Assembly (NCBI GenBank): GCA_014804185.1
Contig: JAAVAG010000198.1
Location: 1-5,682, forward strand
Origin: Lachnospiraceae bacterium
Lineage (GTDB): Bacteria; Bacillota; Clostridia; Lachnospirales; Lachnospiraceae
Length of the DNA: 5,682 nucleotides
Reading direction: 5' to 3'
Translations under genes and position numbers: made by a program
Notes under the pieces: model-generated
Told to the model about the DNA's origin: nothing
The model's input: only the letters and a program-made list of their open reading frames with translations
Databases searched by the model: none
Shown here: positions 1 to 5,682 of the stretch, in pieces
How the letters are laid out: each line of letters opens with the position of its first letter
Numbering within the stretch: position 1 is the stretch's first letter

Positions 1-3
1 CCT

Positions 4-1437
4 TTATTTTTCATCCGCCATTTCCCTCTCTTCCGAAAATACAATCCTGACCTCGGTTCCTTCTTTTTCTCTGCTTTTGATGGTCCATCTGGCGCGGTGC
101 ACCTCCACGATCCGGCTGCAGAGGGTCATTCCCAGTCCCACGCCTCCTTCTTTCCTGGATCTGGATTTATCCACCATGTAGAAAGCTTCCGTTATCTTGT
201 GTATCTCCTCCTCGGGCATTCCCCGCCCATTGTCTTTTACGGTTAATTCATATCCATCATCTGTCTTCCTGCCTCTGATCCACACGTTTCCGTCCTCCGA
301 CAGAGCTTTCCTGGAATTATCCACCAGATTGACCAGCAGGGATATGAGCAGATCACGCTCTCCCCAGATTACGCCGTCTTCTGCCTCAATGTGCAGTTTT
401 GCGCCCTGTTTCTCCAGCCCATGGGTCACAACGCCGCCCACTTCCTCCAGCAGTTCCGCCACCTGCACGCTGCGGCAATGCAGTTCCTGTTTTCCCACCA
501 CGATCAGTTCCAGAAGCTTCAGCGACAGTTTTTCCAGCCTTTTTCCCTGTGAATAGATGTAGTTGGACGCCTCCATGGTCTCTTCTCTGTCCATATCCAT
601 CGTGCGCAGCATGTCCGAATAACCGATGATAGATGTGAGCGGGGTCTTGAGTTCGTGGGCAAAGGACGCCGTAAAGTCCTCCTGCTTTCTGACCGCATCA
701 GTTAATTCATCCATCTTCTCAACCAGATTGTCCGCCATCCTGTTAAAGTCCCGCGACAGCATGCCGATCTCATCCTCACCGCCGTCTTCCGCACGGATCT
801 GATAGTCTCCCTCCGAAAACTTCCGCGTCGTGTCCGACAATGCCACAATGGATTTCGTGAGAATATGGGACATGATAAAAATAATCACGGCGGCCAGAAT
901 CAGAAGCATAACCATAATAATCCGGTAAGCGCTGTAAAATTCATCCCTCTCTTTGTAGATCTCCGTGATATCCTTGCAGTTCTCCAGATAAAACACACTC
1001 TCCCCCACCTGGGAGCGGCACATAAAATAAAGTATCCGGCTGTTCGGTGAGGAGACTACCTCATAACCGCAGTTATTTTCTTCCGACAGCATTCCCAGTA
1101 TATCATTGGTCAGAAGTTCCGTTCCCGGCTCCTTGCTGCTGAATACTTCGCGGCCATCCTGGTCAAGCACCGTATAAATATAGGTTTTCTGATCCAGGTT
1201 ATCTGTGATTTTCTTCATCAGCTGCGCAAAAATTTCCTCCCTGCGGTAACTCTCCGGCAGAGAATTCATGTTCATTTCAAACGCGTACTGAAACATTCTG
1301 TTTTCACGGCTGCTCTCCTCCACCTCTTTATCAAAAGATGTCTGGAACGCCTGCGAGATCGCCCATATGCCGAAGATGCTGAATACCACCGTAATCAGCA
1401 CCGTAAACGCAAAAAATATTTTCCAGAAAAATTTCAT
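4..1437 (-). CDS. Membrane sensor histidine kinase (HAMP, HisKA, HATPase_c)
   Basis: A 477-residue sensor kinase that should autophosphorylate on a histidine and pass the phosphate to the response regulator encoded just upstream. Membrane segments lie at about residues 6-28 and 171-191 and flank an extracytoplasmic domain of about 140 residues (29-168). A HAMP linker follows (about 192-245). The dimerisation/phosphoacceptor helix carries FAHELKTPLTS with H261. The ATP-binding domain shows the N box (N370 and N374 in LVNLVDNS), the G1 box DNGRGM (402-407) and the G2 box GGVGLGMTL (431-439). All catalytic motifs are intact. The ATG is 10 nt after the regulator stop and has a modest AAGGG ribosome site overlapping that stop. 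The stop codon is 3 nt from the window edge, so what follows is unseen. The outer domain includes a stretch (YIYTVLDQDGREVFSS, 86-101) resembling Cache/PAS-like sensor folds, but the ligand cannot be told. Family assignment is firm; the specific role is unknown. Confidence 0.96.
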   Translation of the reverse strand: MKFFWKIFFAFTVLITVVFSIFGIWAISQAFQTSFDKEVEESSRENRMFQYAFEMNMNSLPESYRREEIFAQLMKKITDNLDQKTYIYTVLDQDGREVFSSKEPGTELLTNDILGMLSEENNCGYEVVSSPNSRILYFMCRSQVGESVFYLENCKDITEIYKERDEFYSAYRIIMVMLLILAAVIIFIMSHILTKSIVALSDTTRKFSEGDYQIRAEDGGEDEIGMLSRDFNRMADNLVEKMDELTDAVRKQEDFTASFAHELKTPLTSIIGYSDMLRTMDMDREETMEASNYIYSQGKRLEKLSLKLLELIVVGKQELHCRSVQVAELLEEVGGVVTHGLEKQGAKLHIEAEDGVIWGERDLLISLLVNLVDNSRKALSEDGNVWIRGRKTDDGYELTVKDNGRGMPEEEIHKITEAFYMVDKSRSRKEGGVGLGMTLCSRIVEVHRARWTIKSREKEGTEVRIVFSEEREMADEK

Positions 1438-1444
1438 GATTCAG

Positions 1445-1454
1445 CCCTTACTCC
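1445..1454 (-). promoter_or_regulatory. Ribosome site of the histidine kinase over the regulator stop
   Basis: GGAGTAAGGG on the minus strand spans the regulator TAA (1450-1448). Its AAGGG part ends 7 nt before the kinase ATG at 1437, and GGAG is 13 nt away. This is a modest site, consistent with translation by ribosomes coming off the regulator gene and with somewhat lower kinase output. Confidence 0.5.
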
Positions 1455-2113
1455 GTCTCATCCACATTCAGCCGGTAACCGACCTTGTACACCGCCACAA
1501 TCCTGTCCTCCCAGTGCAGTTTTTTCTTCAGTCTCTGCACATGCAGATCCACCGTGCGGCTCTCTCCCATATACTCGCTCTCCCATACGTTTTCATATAT
1601 TGTGTCCCTGTACAGCGCCACGTTTTTATTCCGTATAAAAAGAAGCAGCAGTTCAAATTCTTTCAGCGTAAGCGTCACCTGACATCCGTTCTGCATCACC
1701 GTTCTGGACTGCACGTCCACCTCGATATCCAATACTCTAAGAATGCGCTCCGTCTTATGATACCGTCTGAGCACGGTCTCCACCCGCGCAAGCAGTTCCA
1801 CAATCTCAAAAGGTTTGGTAATATAATCGTCCGCTCCCTGCCGAAGTCCTTTTACCTTATTTTCCACAGTACCCATGGCGGTGATAAAAATCACCGGCAG
1901 CTGCATGCTCCTGGCATAATTCAGAAGTTCATAGCCGTCTATGCCGGGCAGCATAATATCCAGCAGCGCCAGGTCAAAATTTTTCTCCGCCATCAGGTCT
2001 GCAGCCGTCTGTCCGTCCAGCGCACATCTGCACTGATACCCGGCTTTTGTCAGATTCATTCTGATCAGATTGGAAATCGGTTCCTCGTCCTCTACTACCA
2101 ATATCTTTATCAT
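1448..2113 (-). CDS. OmpR/PhoB-family response regulator (receiver + winged-helix DNA binding)
   Basis: A 221-residue transcriptional regulator of normal length for the family. The receiver domain (about 1-118) has the acidic pocket E8/D9, phosphoacceptor D52 in LLDIMLPG, the switch T78 in FITAM, and K100 in ITKPF, so phosphorylation chemistry should be intact. The C-terminal winged-helix domain (about 126-218) carries the recognition-helix pattern SRTVDLHVQRLKKKL (185-199) and the wing motif KVGYRLN, typical of OmpR/PhoB proteins. The ATG start overlaps the holA stop as ATGA. An AGGAG ribosome site lies 10 nt upstream, inside the end of holA. The adjacent downstream kinase is the obvious cognate partner. 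Target promoters cannot be inferred; no repeated operator-like sites were seen in the little non-coding DNA available. It resembles many VanR/PhoP-like regulators, but I would not give it a gene name. Confidence 0.97.
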   Translation of the reverse strand: MIKILVVEDEEPISNLIRMNLTKAGYQCRCALDGQTAADLMAEKNFDLALLDIMLPGIDGYELLNYARSMQLPVIFITAMGTVENKVKGLRQGADDYITKPFEIVELLARVETVLRRYHKTERILRVLDIEVDVQSRTVMQNGCQVTLTLKEFELLLLFIRNKNVALYRDTIYENVWESEYMGESRTVDLHVQRLKKKLHWEDRIVAVYKVGYRLNVDETE

Positions 2114-2128
2114 ATCCCGTTTTTCTCC
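2110..2128 (-). promoter_or_regulatory. ATGA stop/start overlap and ribosome site linking holA to the response regulator
   Basis: The regulator ATG (2113-2111) and the holA TGA (2112-2110) share two bases as ATGA. An AGGAG site at 2128-2124 lies within the last codons of holA, 10 nt before the ATG, which is at the long end of useful spacing. This layout usually means translational coupling, so the amount of regulator would follow translation of holA. Coupling itself is inferred. Confidence 0.75.
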
Positions 2129-3102
2129 TGCAATACTGTTAAAATCAATATTTCCACGCTCATCATGTCATTCATCCGCCCGGTCTTTACCGCCTCCTCG
2201 GACTCCACACATTTTTTCACCGACAATTTCAGCTGTGCGGTGGAAAAGGCGGCCGCCTGCCTGACATATTTCCCCGCCACAAATGCCGGAAGTCCGACCT
2301 TCGTCCCGATGGCCTTATTGTCAAACCCCTTTTTCTTCAGTTCTTTAACCTGCAGCAGCATGCCGCACTGCCTGGAGATCAGGGCGAGAATCTTCATGGG
2401 CGGCTCTTTGAGAGCCAGCAGATCATAATATAGCCGCAGCGCCTCCTGCTGCCTTCGGTCTCCGATGGCGCTGATCATGTCAAATATGCGGTTGCTGATC
2501 TGAACCGTGCAGACGGCATCCACGTCCTCCTCCGTCACCACCTCCCGGTCCAGGCAATAACAGATCAGCTTCTCCAGTTCTCTCCGGATATTCTCCATAT
2601 CCGTTCCGGTCTTGTCCAGCAGGTAAGCCGCCGTATGTTCGGTGATCCGCTTGTTTTCCCGGCGGAGTATGCCCGCGATCCACCGTTTCAGAGTGTTTTC
2701 ATCCTGCTGTCCGAACTCCACCGCCCGCCCCGCGGACTGTATCGTCTTAAACAACCTGCTGCGCCTGTCGATTTCCTCCTCCGCAAAGATGAAATACACC
2801 GTCTCCGCAGGCTGCGTCAGATACTGCGCAAGTTCCTCCCCGCCGGACTTAAAAAATCCGCTGTTCTCGATGACGATGACCCGCCGCTGCGCCAAAAAGG
2901 GCATGGTTTCCGCCAGATCGATGATCTCTCCGATCTGCAGTCCCTTTCCCGCAAAACAGTGCGTGTTCATGGTATCCCCCTCTTCGGCCAGCGCCGCTTT
3001 CAGCCGGTCCCTGTACTGCCTGCGCAGATACGCTTCCTCGCCGTAGAGAAGATAAACCTGTTTGAATTGTCCCGTCCGGATGTCCTCATTGATGCGCTGC
3101 AT
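2110..3102 (-). CDS. holA: DNA polymerase III delta subunit (clamp-loader wrench)
   Basis: A 330-residue protein recognised as HolA (DNA_pol3_delta family), the clamp-loader subunit that opens the sliding beta clamp during replication. Characteristic features are the start INEDIRTG followed by VYLLYGEEAYL (16-26), the segment ETMPFLAQRRVIVIEN (65-80), the domain II region NIRRELEKLICY (171-182), and the conserved C-terminal collar-region pattern SEEAVKTGRM...SVEILI (301-320). The delta subunit does not have the ATP-binding P-loop of tau/gamma subunits, and none is seen. I chose the ATG at 3102 because GGGAGG lies 5 nt upstream and the family normally begins at this point. An in-frame TTG at 3159 would add 19 residues but has no ribosome site. 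The gene lies downstream of comEC, a common Firmicutes arrangement, and its TGA overlaps the next start codon. Confidence 0.95.
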   Translation of the reverse strand: MQRINEDIRTGQFKQVYLLYGEEAYLRRQYRDRLKAALAEEGDTMNTHCFAGKGLQIGEIIDLAETMPFLAQRRVIVIENSGFFKSGGEELAQYLTQPAETVYFIFAEEEIDRRSRLFKTIQSAGRAVEFGQQDENTLKRWIAGILRRENKRITEHTAAYLLDKTGTDMENIRRELEKLICYCLDREVVTEEDVDAVCTVQISNRIFDMISAIGDRRQQEALRLYYDLLALKEPPMKILALISRQCGMLLQVKELKKKGFDNKAIGTKVGLPAFVAGKYVRQAAAFSTAQLKLSVKKCVESEEAVKTGRMNDMMSVEILILTVLQEKNGI

Positions 3103-3107
3103 ATCCG

Positions 3108-3114
3108 CCTCCCT
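3108..3114 (-). promoter_or_regulatory. Ribosome binding site deciding the holA start
   Basis: AGGGAGG on the minus strand, 5 nt before the ATG at 3102-3100. The alternative TTG at 3159-3157 is preceded by an A/T-rich stretch with no purine-rich site, so the shorter HolA is preferred. Confidence 0.85.
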
Positions 3115-3135
3115 GACCGCTCTTTCTTTTACCGT

Positions 3136-3141
3136 ATCATA
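3136..3141 (-). promoter_or_regulatory. Possible -10 element (TATGAT) between comEC and holA
   Basis: TATGAT matches the sigma-A -10 consensus TATAAT at five of six bases and lies 33 nt before the holA ATG. No good -35 is placed for it: TTGAGT at 3159-3154 is only 12 nt away and the 17-nt position reads AAATAT. It may be chance in an A/T-rich gap. If real, it would give holA and the two-component genes a promoter of their own. Confidence 0.2.
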
Positions 3142-3174
3142 TTTTTCCCAACAACTCAATATTTCTGAAAAAAC

Positions 3175-5451
3175 TTAATGAATCGTCCGGACCGTTATTT
3201 CGCCTCCGTCTCCCCGCACAATCACCGCCCCGCACTCCGGCGTCTGAAAAATCGCCGCTCCGATCCCGCGCAGTTTCTCCAGCGTTTCCTCATGGGGATG
3301 TCCGTAGATGTTGTTCTCTCCGCAGGAGATTACGGCGATAAGGGGATTTGCCTGCCGCAGAAAATCGACGCCGGTGGAGGACGAAGAACCGTGGTGCGCC
3401 ACCTTCAGCACCGTTACGCTGCCTATCTCCCGCTCCCTCATCTGCTCTGTCAAAAGCCCCTCCCCATCCGCCTCGATATCGCCTGTAAGCAGCATGGTAA
3501 AAAGCCCGTATTTCACATAAAGCACCTGGGAATACTCATTGCTGTCTGTCTCCGTGTAACCGGCCGGCGGGTGCAGACAGCTGAACTCCACTTCCCCATC
3601 CTGCCAGCACATTCCTGCTGAGAGATAACTGACGGGAATGTCATAGGCAGCCGCCAATGCCTCCAGGCGCATATAACTCTCATCCCTGTTGTCAGGGGCA
3701 ATATCCGGAAGAATCAGCCTGCCGATCCGCTTCCCGTATCCCCCCTCCAGCAATCCGTCCAGTCCATTGCAGTGATCGGCATCCGGATGGGTGACAAAAA
3801 ACGCGTCCAGATATCCGATTCCCTGATGTTTCAGAAAAGGCAGTATCTGATATTGTCCCGTATTTTGCTTGCTGCTGCTTCCTCCGTCCACCAGATAATT
3901 CCGTCCGTTTCCCGTCTGTATGCAAATGCCGTCCCCCTGCCCCACATCCAGAAACGTAACCTGAAACCCGCTCTTTTGCCCCAGTGTCAGAAGCGCCAGG
4001 CAGGCCGCCAGAATCACCGGCAGACATCTGGAAGATATTTTTTTCCGCCACAGGATGAGCCCTGCCAAAGCGGCGGTATACAGCACGATCCGCCACAGGG
4101 CAGGCCGCCCGGCTATCCATGTGTTTCCTGGCATTTCCGCCGCTCCCCGGCACAGGCTTTCATAAAATTGCAGCACTCCATGAATCAGAGCGGCCGGCAG
4201 CTTCAGCCAGACTCCCGCGGGGAGAACCAACAACAGCATACCGCAGTACATCAGCACCGTCATCAGCGGCAGCACCAGAAGATTCAAAAAGATCCCATAC
4301 ACCGGAACATCCCCAAAATACCACAGCTGTACCGGCAGTGTGGCCATGGTTACGGAAAAAGAAGCCAGCAGCGCCTGCCAGATTTTTCCGCCCATCCATT
4401 CGGCCCTTTTTCTCCATCCGCTCCGATATCTGCGCCCTCTCCCGCTTTCTCTGCGCAGCGCAGGGTACAAAAGCCCGATTCCCATCAGAGAAGAAAACGA
4501 AAAAAGAAAACCGCTTTGAAACAGGTACAGCGGCTGGCTCAGCGCCATAAACGCCAGCATTACGCCAAGCGCAGTCTGCATGTCATAAGTCCTCCCAAGC
4601 ATTTCCGCCGACATCCGAAGCAGAAACATTCCCGATGCGCGCCGCACGGACACGCCGTCACCGGTCAGGCTCCCATACAGGAGAATCAGCGCCATGCACA
4701 GAGCCGCCGCTATCGGAATCGGCAGACCGCTTTTGCGCAGCAGCCTGTAGACACCCATTCCGATCAGGGAAATATGCAGCCCCGAAACCGCAAGCACATG
4801 CGCGATCCCGCTTCTCTGGTACAGTTCTTTCAGCACAGAGTCCAGCGTCTCCTTATCGCCCGTCAGCATGGCTTTCATCACCGAAGCATCCTCTTTTGTC
4901 AGAAAGCTGTCCAGCTTATCGCAGGCCTGACGGCGCAGACGCCACAGGTTCTCCCTGACAACGCTACAGGTTTTGCTCTCCCACAAAATCTCCGTTTTCA
5001 TCATGCGCATTCCAATTCCCATGGCTGCATAATACGTGCGGCTGTCAAACTCTCCCGGATTGTCGGCTGTGGAAAAACTCTCCAGTCTGCCGCGCAGCCA
5101 CACCCGGCTTCCTATACACGGCTCTGCTCCCGAAGACACCATATAGCATAAAATTCCCGACTGAAAATCATCTTCTTTAAAAATATCTGATTGGGATAAA
5201 TCTGATTTGAAAATATCTGTTATAGAAGTATCCGATACATATGTATCTGTTATAGAAACATCTGATAAATATAGAAGTAATTGACTCGATCCATAAGACG
5301 CGCGGTATTCTTTCCGGTCTATCGTCCCATACACTGCCGCCTCCCTTCCGTCCCACTCTTCGTGTCCGCTGACAGGAGGCGGCAGTACCAGGCAATATAG
5401 GGAAAGCACGCCGGTCAGCACCAGGCACACCGCCAAAAGCGGCCTTCTCAT
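3175..5451 (-). CDS. comEC: ComEC/Rec2 competence DNA-translocation channel with metallo-beta-lactamase domain
   Basis: A 758-residue inner-membrane protein that in competent bacteria passes single-stranded DNA into the cytoplasm. One N-terminal membrane segment (about 5-23) precedes an OB-like/DUF4131 domain (about 38-155, containing NPGEFD at 131-136). The Competence domain (about 185-470) has LTGDKETL, HVLAVSGLHISLIG (218-231) and several hydrophobic helices. The C-terminal metallo-beta-lactamase domain (about 495-750) has LDVGQGDG (501-508), VDGG (521-524), HPDADH (555-560), TGD (656-658), HHGS (686-689) and GHPH (717-720). All expected metal-site motifs are present, consistent with the proposed nuclease role for this domain. 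Length is normal for a full ComEC. I chose the ATG at 5451 because AAAGGAGAG lies 7 nt upstream; the in-frame ATG at 5481 would overlap the preceding gene by 17 nt. The oddity is a 30-bp tandem repeat encoded at residues 63-92. Presence of comEC alone does not prove the organism is transformable. Confidence 0.96.
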   Translation of the reverse strand: MRRPLLAVCLVLTGVLSLYCLVLPPPVSGHEEWDGREAAVYGTIDRKEYRASYGSSQLLLYLSDVSITDTYVSDTSITDIFKSDLSQSDIFKEDDFQSGILCYMVSSGAEPCIGSRVWLRGRLESFSTADNPGEFDSRTYYAAMGIGMRMMKTEILWESKTCSVVRENLWRLRRQACDKLDSFLTKEDASVMKAMLTGDKETLDSVLKELYQRSGIAHVLAVSGLHISLIGMGVYRLLRKSGLPIPIAAALCMALILLYGSLTGDGVSVRRASGMFLLRMSAEMLGRTYDMQTALGVMLAFMALSQPLYLFQSGFLFSFSSLMGIGLLYPALRRESGRGRRYRSGWRKRAEWMGGKIWQALLASFSVTMATLPVQLWYFGDVPVYGIFLNLLVLPLMTVLMYCGMLLLVLPAGVWLKLPAALIHGVLQFYESLCRGAAEMPGNTWIAGRPALWRIVLYTAALAGLILWRKKISSRCLPVILAACLALLTLGQKSGFQVTFLDVGQGDGICIQTGNGRNYLVDGGSSSKQNTGQYQILPFLKHQGIGYLDAFFVTHPDADHCNGLDGLLEGGYGKRIGRLILPDIAPDNRDESYMRLEALAAAYDIPVSYLSAGMCWQDGEVEFSCLHPPAGYTETDSNEYSQVLYVKYGLFTMLLTGDIEADGEGLLTEQMREREIGSVTVLKVAHHGSSSSTGVDFLRQANPLIAVISCGENNIYGHPHEETLEKLRGIGAAIFQTPECGAVIVRGDGGEITVRTIH
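5176..5265 (-). repeat. Three degenerate 30-bp in-frame tandem repeats inside comEC
   Basis: Three 30-base units encode SDVSITDTYV, SDTSITDIFK and SDLSQSDIFK (ComEC residues 63-92), followed by a decayed partial unit EDDFQS (93-98). On the plus strand TATCTGTTATAGAA occurs at 5214-5227 and again at 5244-5257, and a related TATCTGATTGGGAT starts at 5184, giving an exact 30-base period. The tract has 25 G+C bases in 5181-5280 against 59 in 5301-5400. It lies between LLLYLSDVSI and GILCYMV, which look like consecutive strands of the OB-like domain, so the added residues probably form a surface loop. Confidence 0.9.
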
Positions 5452-5456
5452 TTTAT

Positions 5457-5465
5457 CTCTCCTTT
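5457..5465 (-). promoter_or_regulatory. Ribosome binding site deciding the comEC start
   Basis: AAAGGAGAG on the minus strand, with AGGAG 7 nt before the ATG at 5451-5449. It begins at the last base of the GerMN stop codon, so ribosomes finishing that gene arrive directly on it. This favours 5451 over the upstream in-frame ATG at 5481. Confidence 0.85.
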
Positions 5466-5682
5466 CATTCCGGTGTCGCATTTATATCCAAGTTGCGTTC
5501 AAATATAGTCGTAAATGCATATATTTCCCTGTATGTCAGATTGCTCTCACCGTTTATCAGTATCTGTACTTTTTGAATGTTGGCAAGTTCCGTCAGGGAA
5601 TTGACAATAGAGTAAATCGTCACATCCGGCGTCACATTATAAATCTGTGTCAGAAAGGTCTGATCTAGATTTACATAGCAGA
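5465..5682 (-). CDS. GerMN-domain protein, C-terminal 71 residues (start beyond window)
   Basis: An open frame runs without a stop from the window edge to TGA at 5467-5465. It encodes 71 residues, beginning CYVNLDQTF, then VTPDVTIYSIVNSLTEL (about residues 16-32), IQKVQILINGE (35-45) and FERNLDI (60-66). This pattern, a YVNLDxxF strand, an xIVNSLTEL helix, a VQILINGE strand and a final FERNL, is the end of a GerMN domain. The domain is named from the spore germination protein GerM and is also found in other envelope lipoproteins of Firmicutes and Actinobacteria. Whether an N-terminal signal or lipobox exists cannot be seen. The stop is 13 nt before the preferred comEC start and abuts its ribosome site, so the two are very likely cotranscribed. 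Local G+C is lower than in comEC (38 of 100 bases at 5501-5600). Family assignment rests on memory of the motif pattern over a short fragment; a spore role is not implied. Confidence 0.8.
   Translation of the reverse strand, partial: CYVNLDQTFLTQIYNVTPDVTIYSIVNSLTELANIQKVQILINGESNLTYREIYAFTTIFERNLDINATPE

Noticed and set aside
1367..2428. Plus-strand open frame of 353 codons across the kinase start, regulator and end of holA
   Set aside because: It crosses three well-supported minus-strand genes, and its composition (many His, Phe and Ile without pattern) is that of antisense sequence.
2635..3168. Plus-strand open frame of 177 codons antisense to holA
   Set aside because: No family resemblance; fully explained by the opposite-strand holA coding frame.
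3108..3180. Terminator between comEC and holA
   Set aside because: There are runs of T and A, but no stable G+C-rich inverted repeat precedes a T tract on the minus strand.
3772..5151. Long plus-strand open frame (459 codons) antisense to comEC
   Set aside because: The translation is rich in His, Gln, Arg and Pro with no recognisable domain, and comEC on the other strand has every expected motif. It is a shadow of the G+C-rich coding frame.
5176..5265. CRISPR-like array, because of the regular 30-bp period
   Set aside because: Units are directly adjacent with no unique spacers, are only three in number, are degenerate, and keep the comEC reading frame; this is a coding tandem repeat.
5177..5428. 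Minus-strand alternative frame over the comEC repeat (83 codons, Tyr/Phe/Ile/Arg-rich tail)
   Set aside because: The repetitive look comes from reading the 30-bp repeat in another frame. It lacks its own ribosome site and lies entirely within comEC.

Overview
The window is a compact block of five genes, all read from the minus strand, with almost no non-coding DNA. In transcription order (right to left) they are: the 3' end of a GerMN-domain protein gene, comEC (DNA-uptake channel), holA (delta subunit of DNA polymerase III), an OmpR/PhoB-type response regulator, and its partner sensor histidine kinase. Base composition is moderate, roughly half G+C by eye. Shine-Dalgarno sites are strong, a GerMN protein is present, and comEC has a Firmicutes-style layout, with one N-terminal membrane segment, an OB-like domain, a Competence domain and a C-terminal metallo-beta-lactamase domain. 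Together these suggest a clostridial Firmicute, most likely of the Lachnospiraceae type. That taxonomic call is inference from protein style, not from a marker gene.

Layout: 5682-5465 is the last 71 codons of the GerMN gene, whose start lies outside the window. comEC follows after a 13-nt gap (5451-3175). A 72-nt gap, the longest non-coding stretch here, separates it from holA (3102-2110). The holA stop codon overlaps the response-regulator start in an ATGA junction. The histidine kinase (1437-4) begins 10 nt after the regulator stop. There is no gene-free stretch above 300 bases, and I see no RNA gene, mobile element, CRISPR array or convincing terminator.

The genes look like one transcription unit, but their roles differ. 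ComEC moves single-stranded DNA across the membrane, and HolA belongs to the clamp loader that places the sliding clamp on DNA. The two-component pair senses an unknown extracytoplasmic signal, and the GerMN protein is probably envelope-associated. The comEC-holA pairing is a familiar Firmicutes neighbourhood. The tight translational link of holA to a two-component system is less obvious.

The most unusual local signal is in the N-terminal part of comEC: a 30-bp-period, A+T-rich degenerate tandem repeat (5176-5265) coding for 10-residue units of the form SDxSITDxxx. It sits between predicted strands of the OB-like domain and looks like a recent in-frame expansion. I found no clear sign of a wholly new biological system; the rest of the window is ordinary core-genome content.
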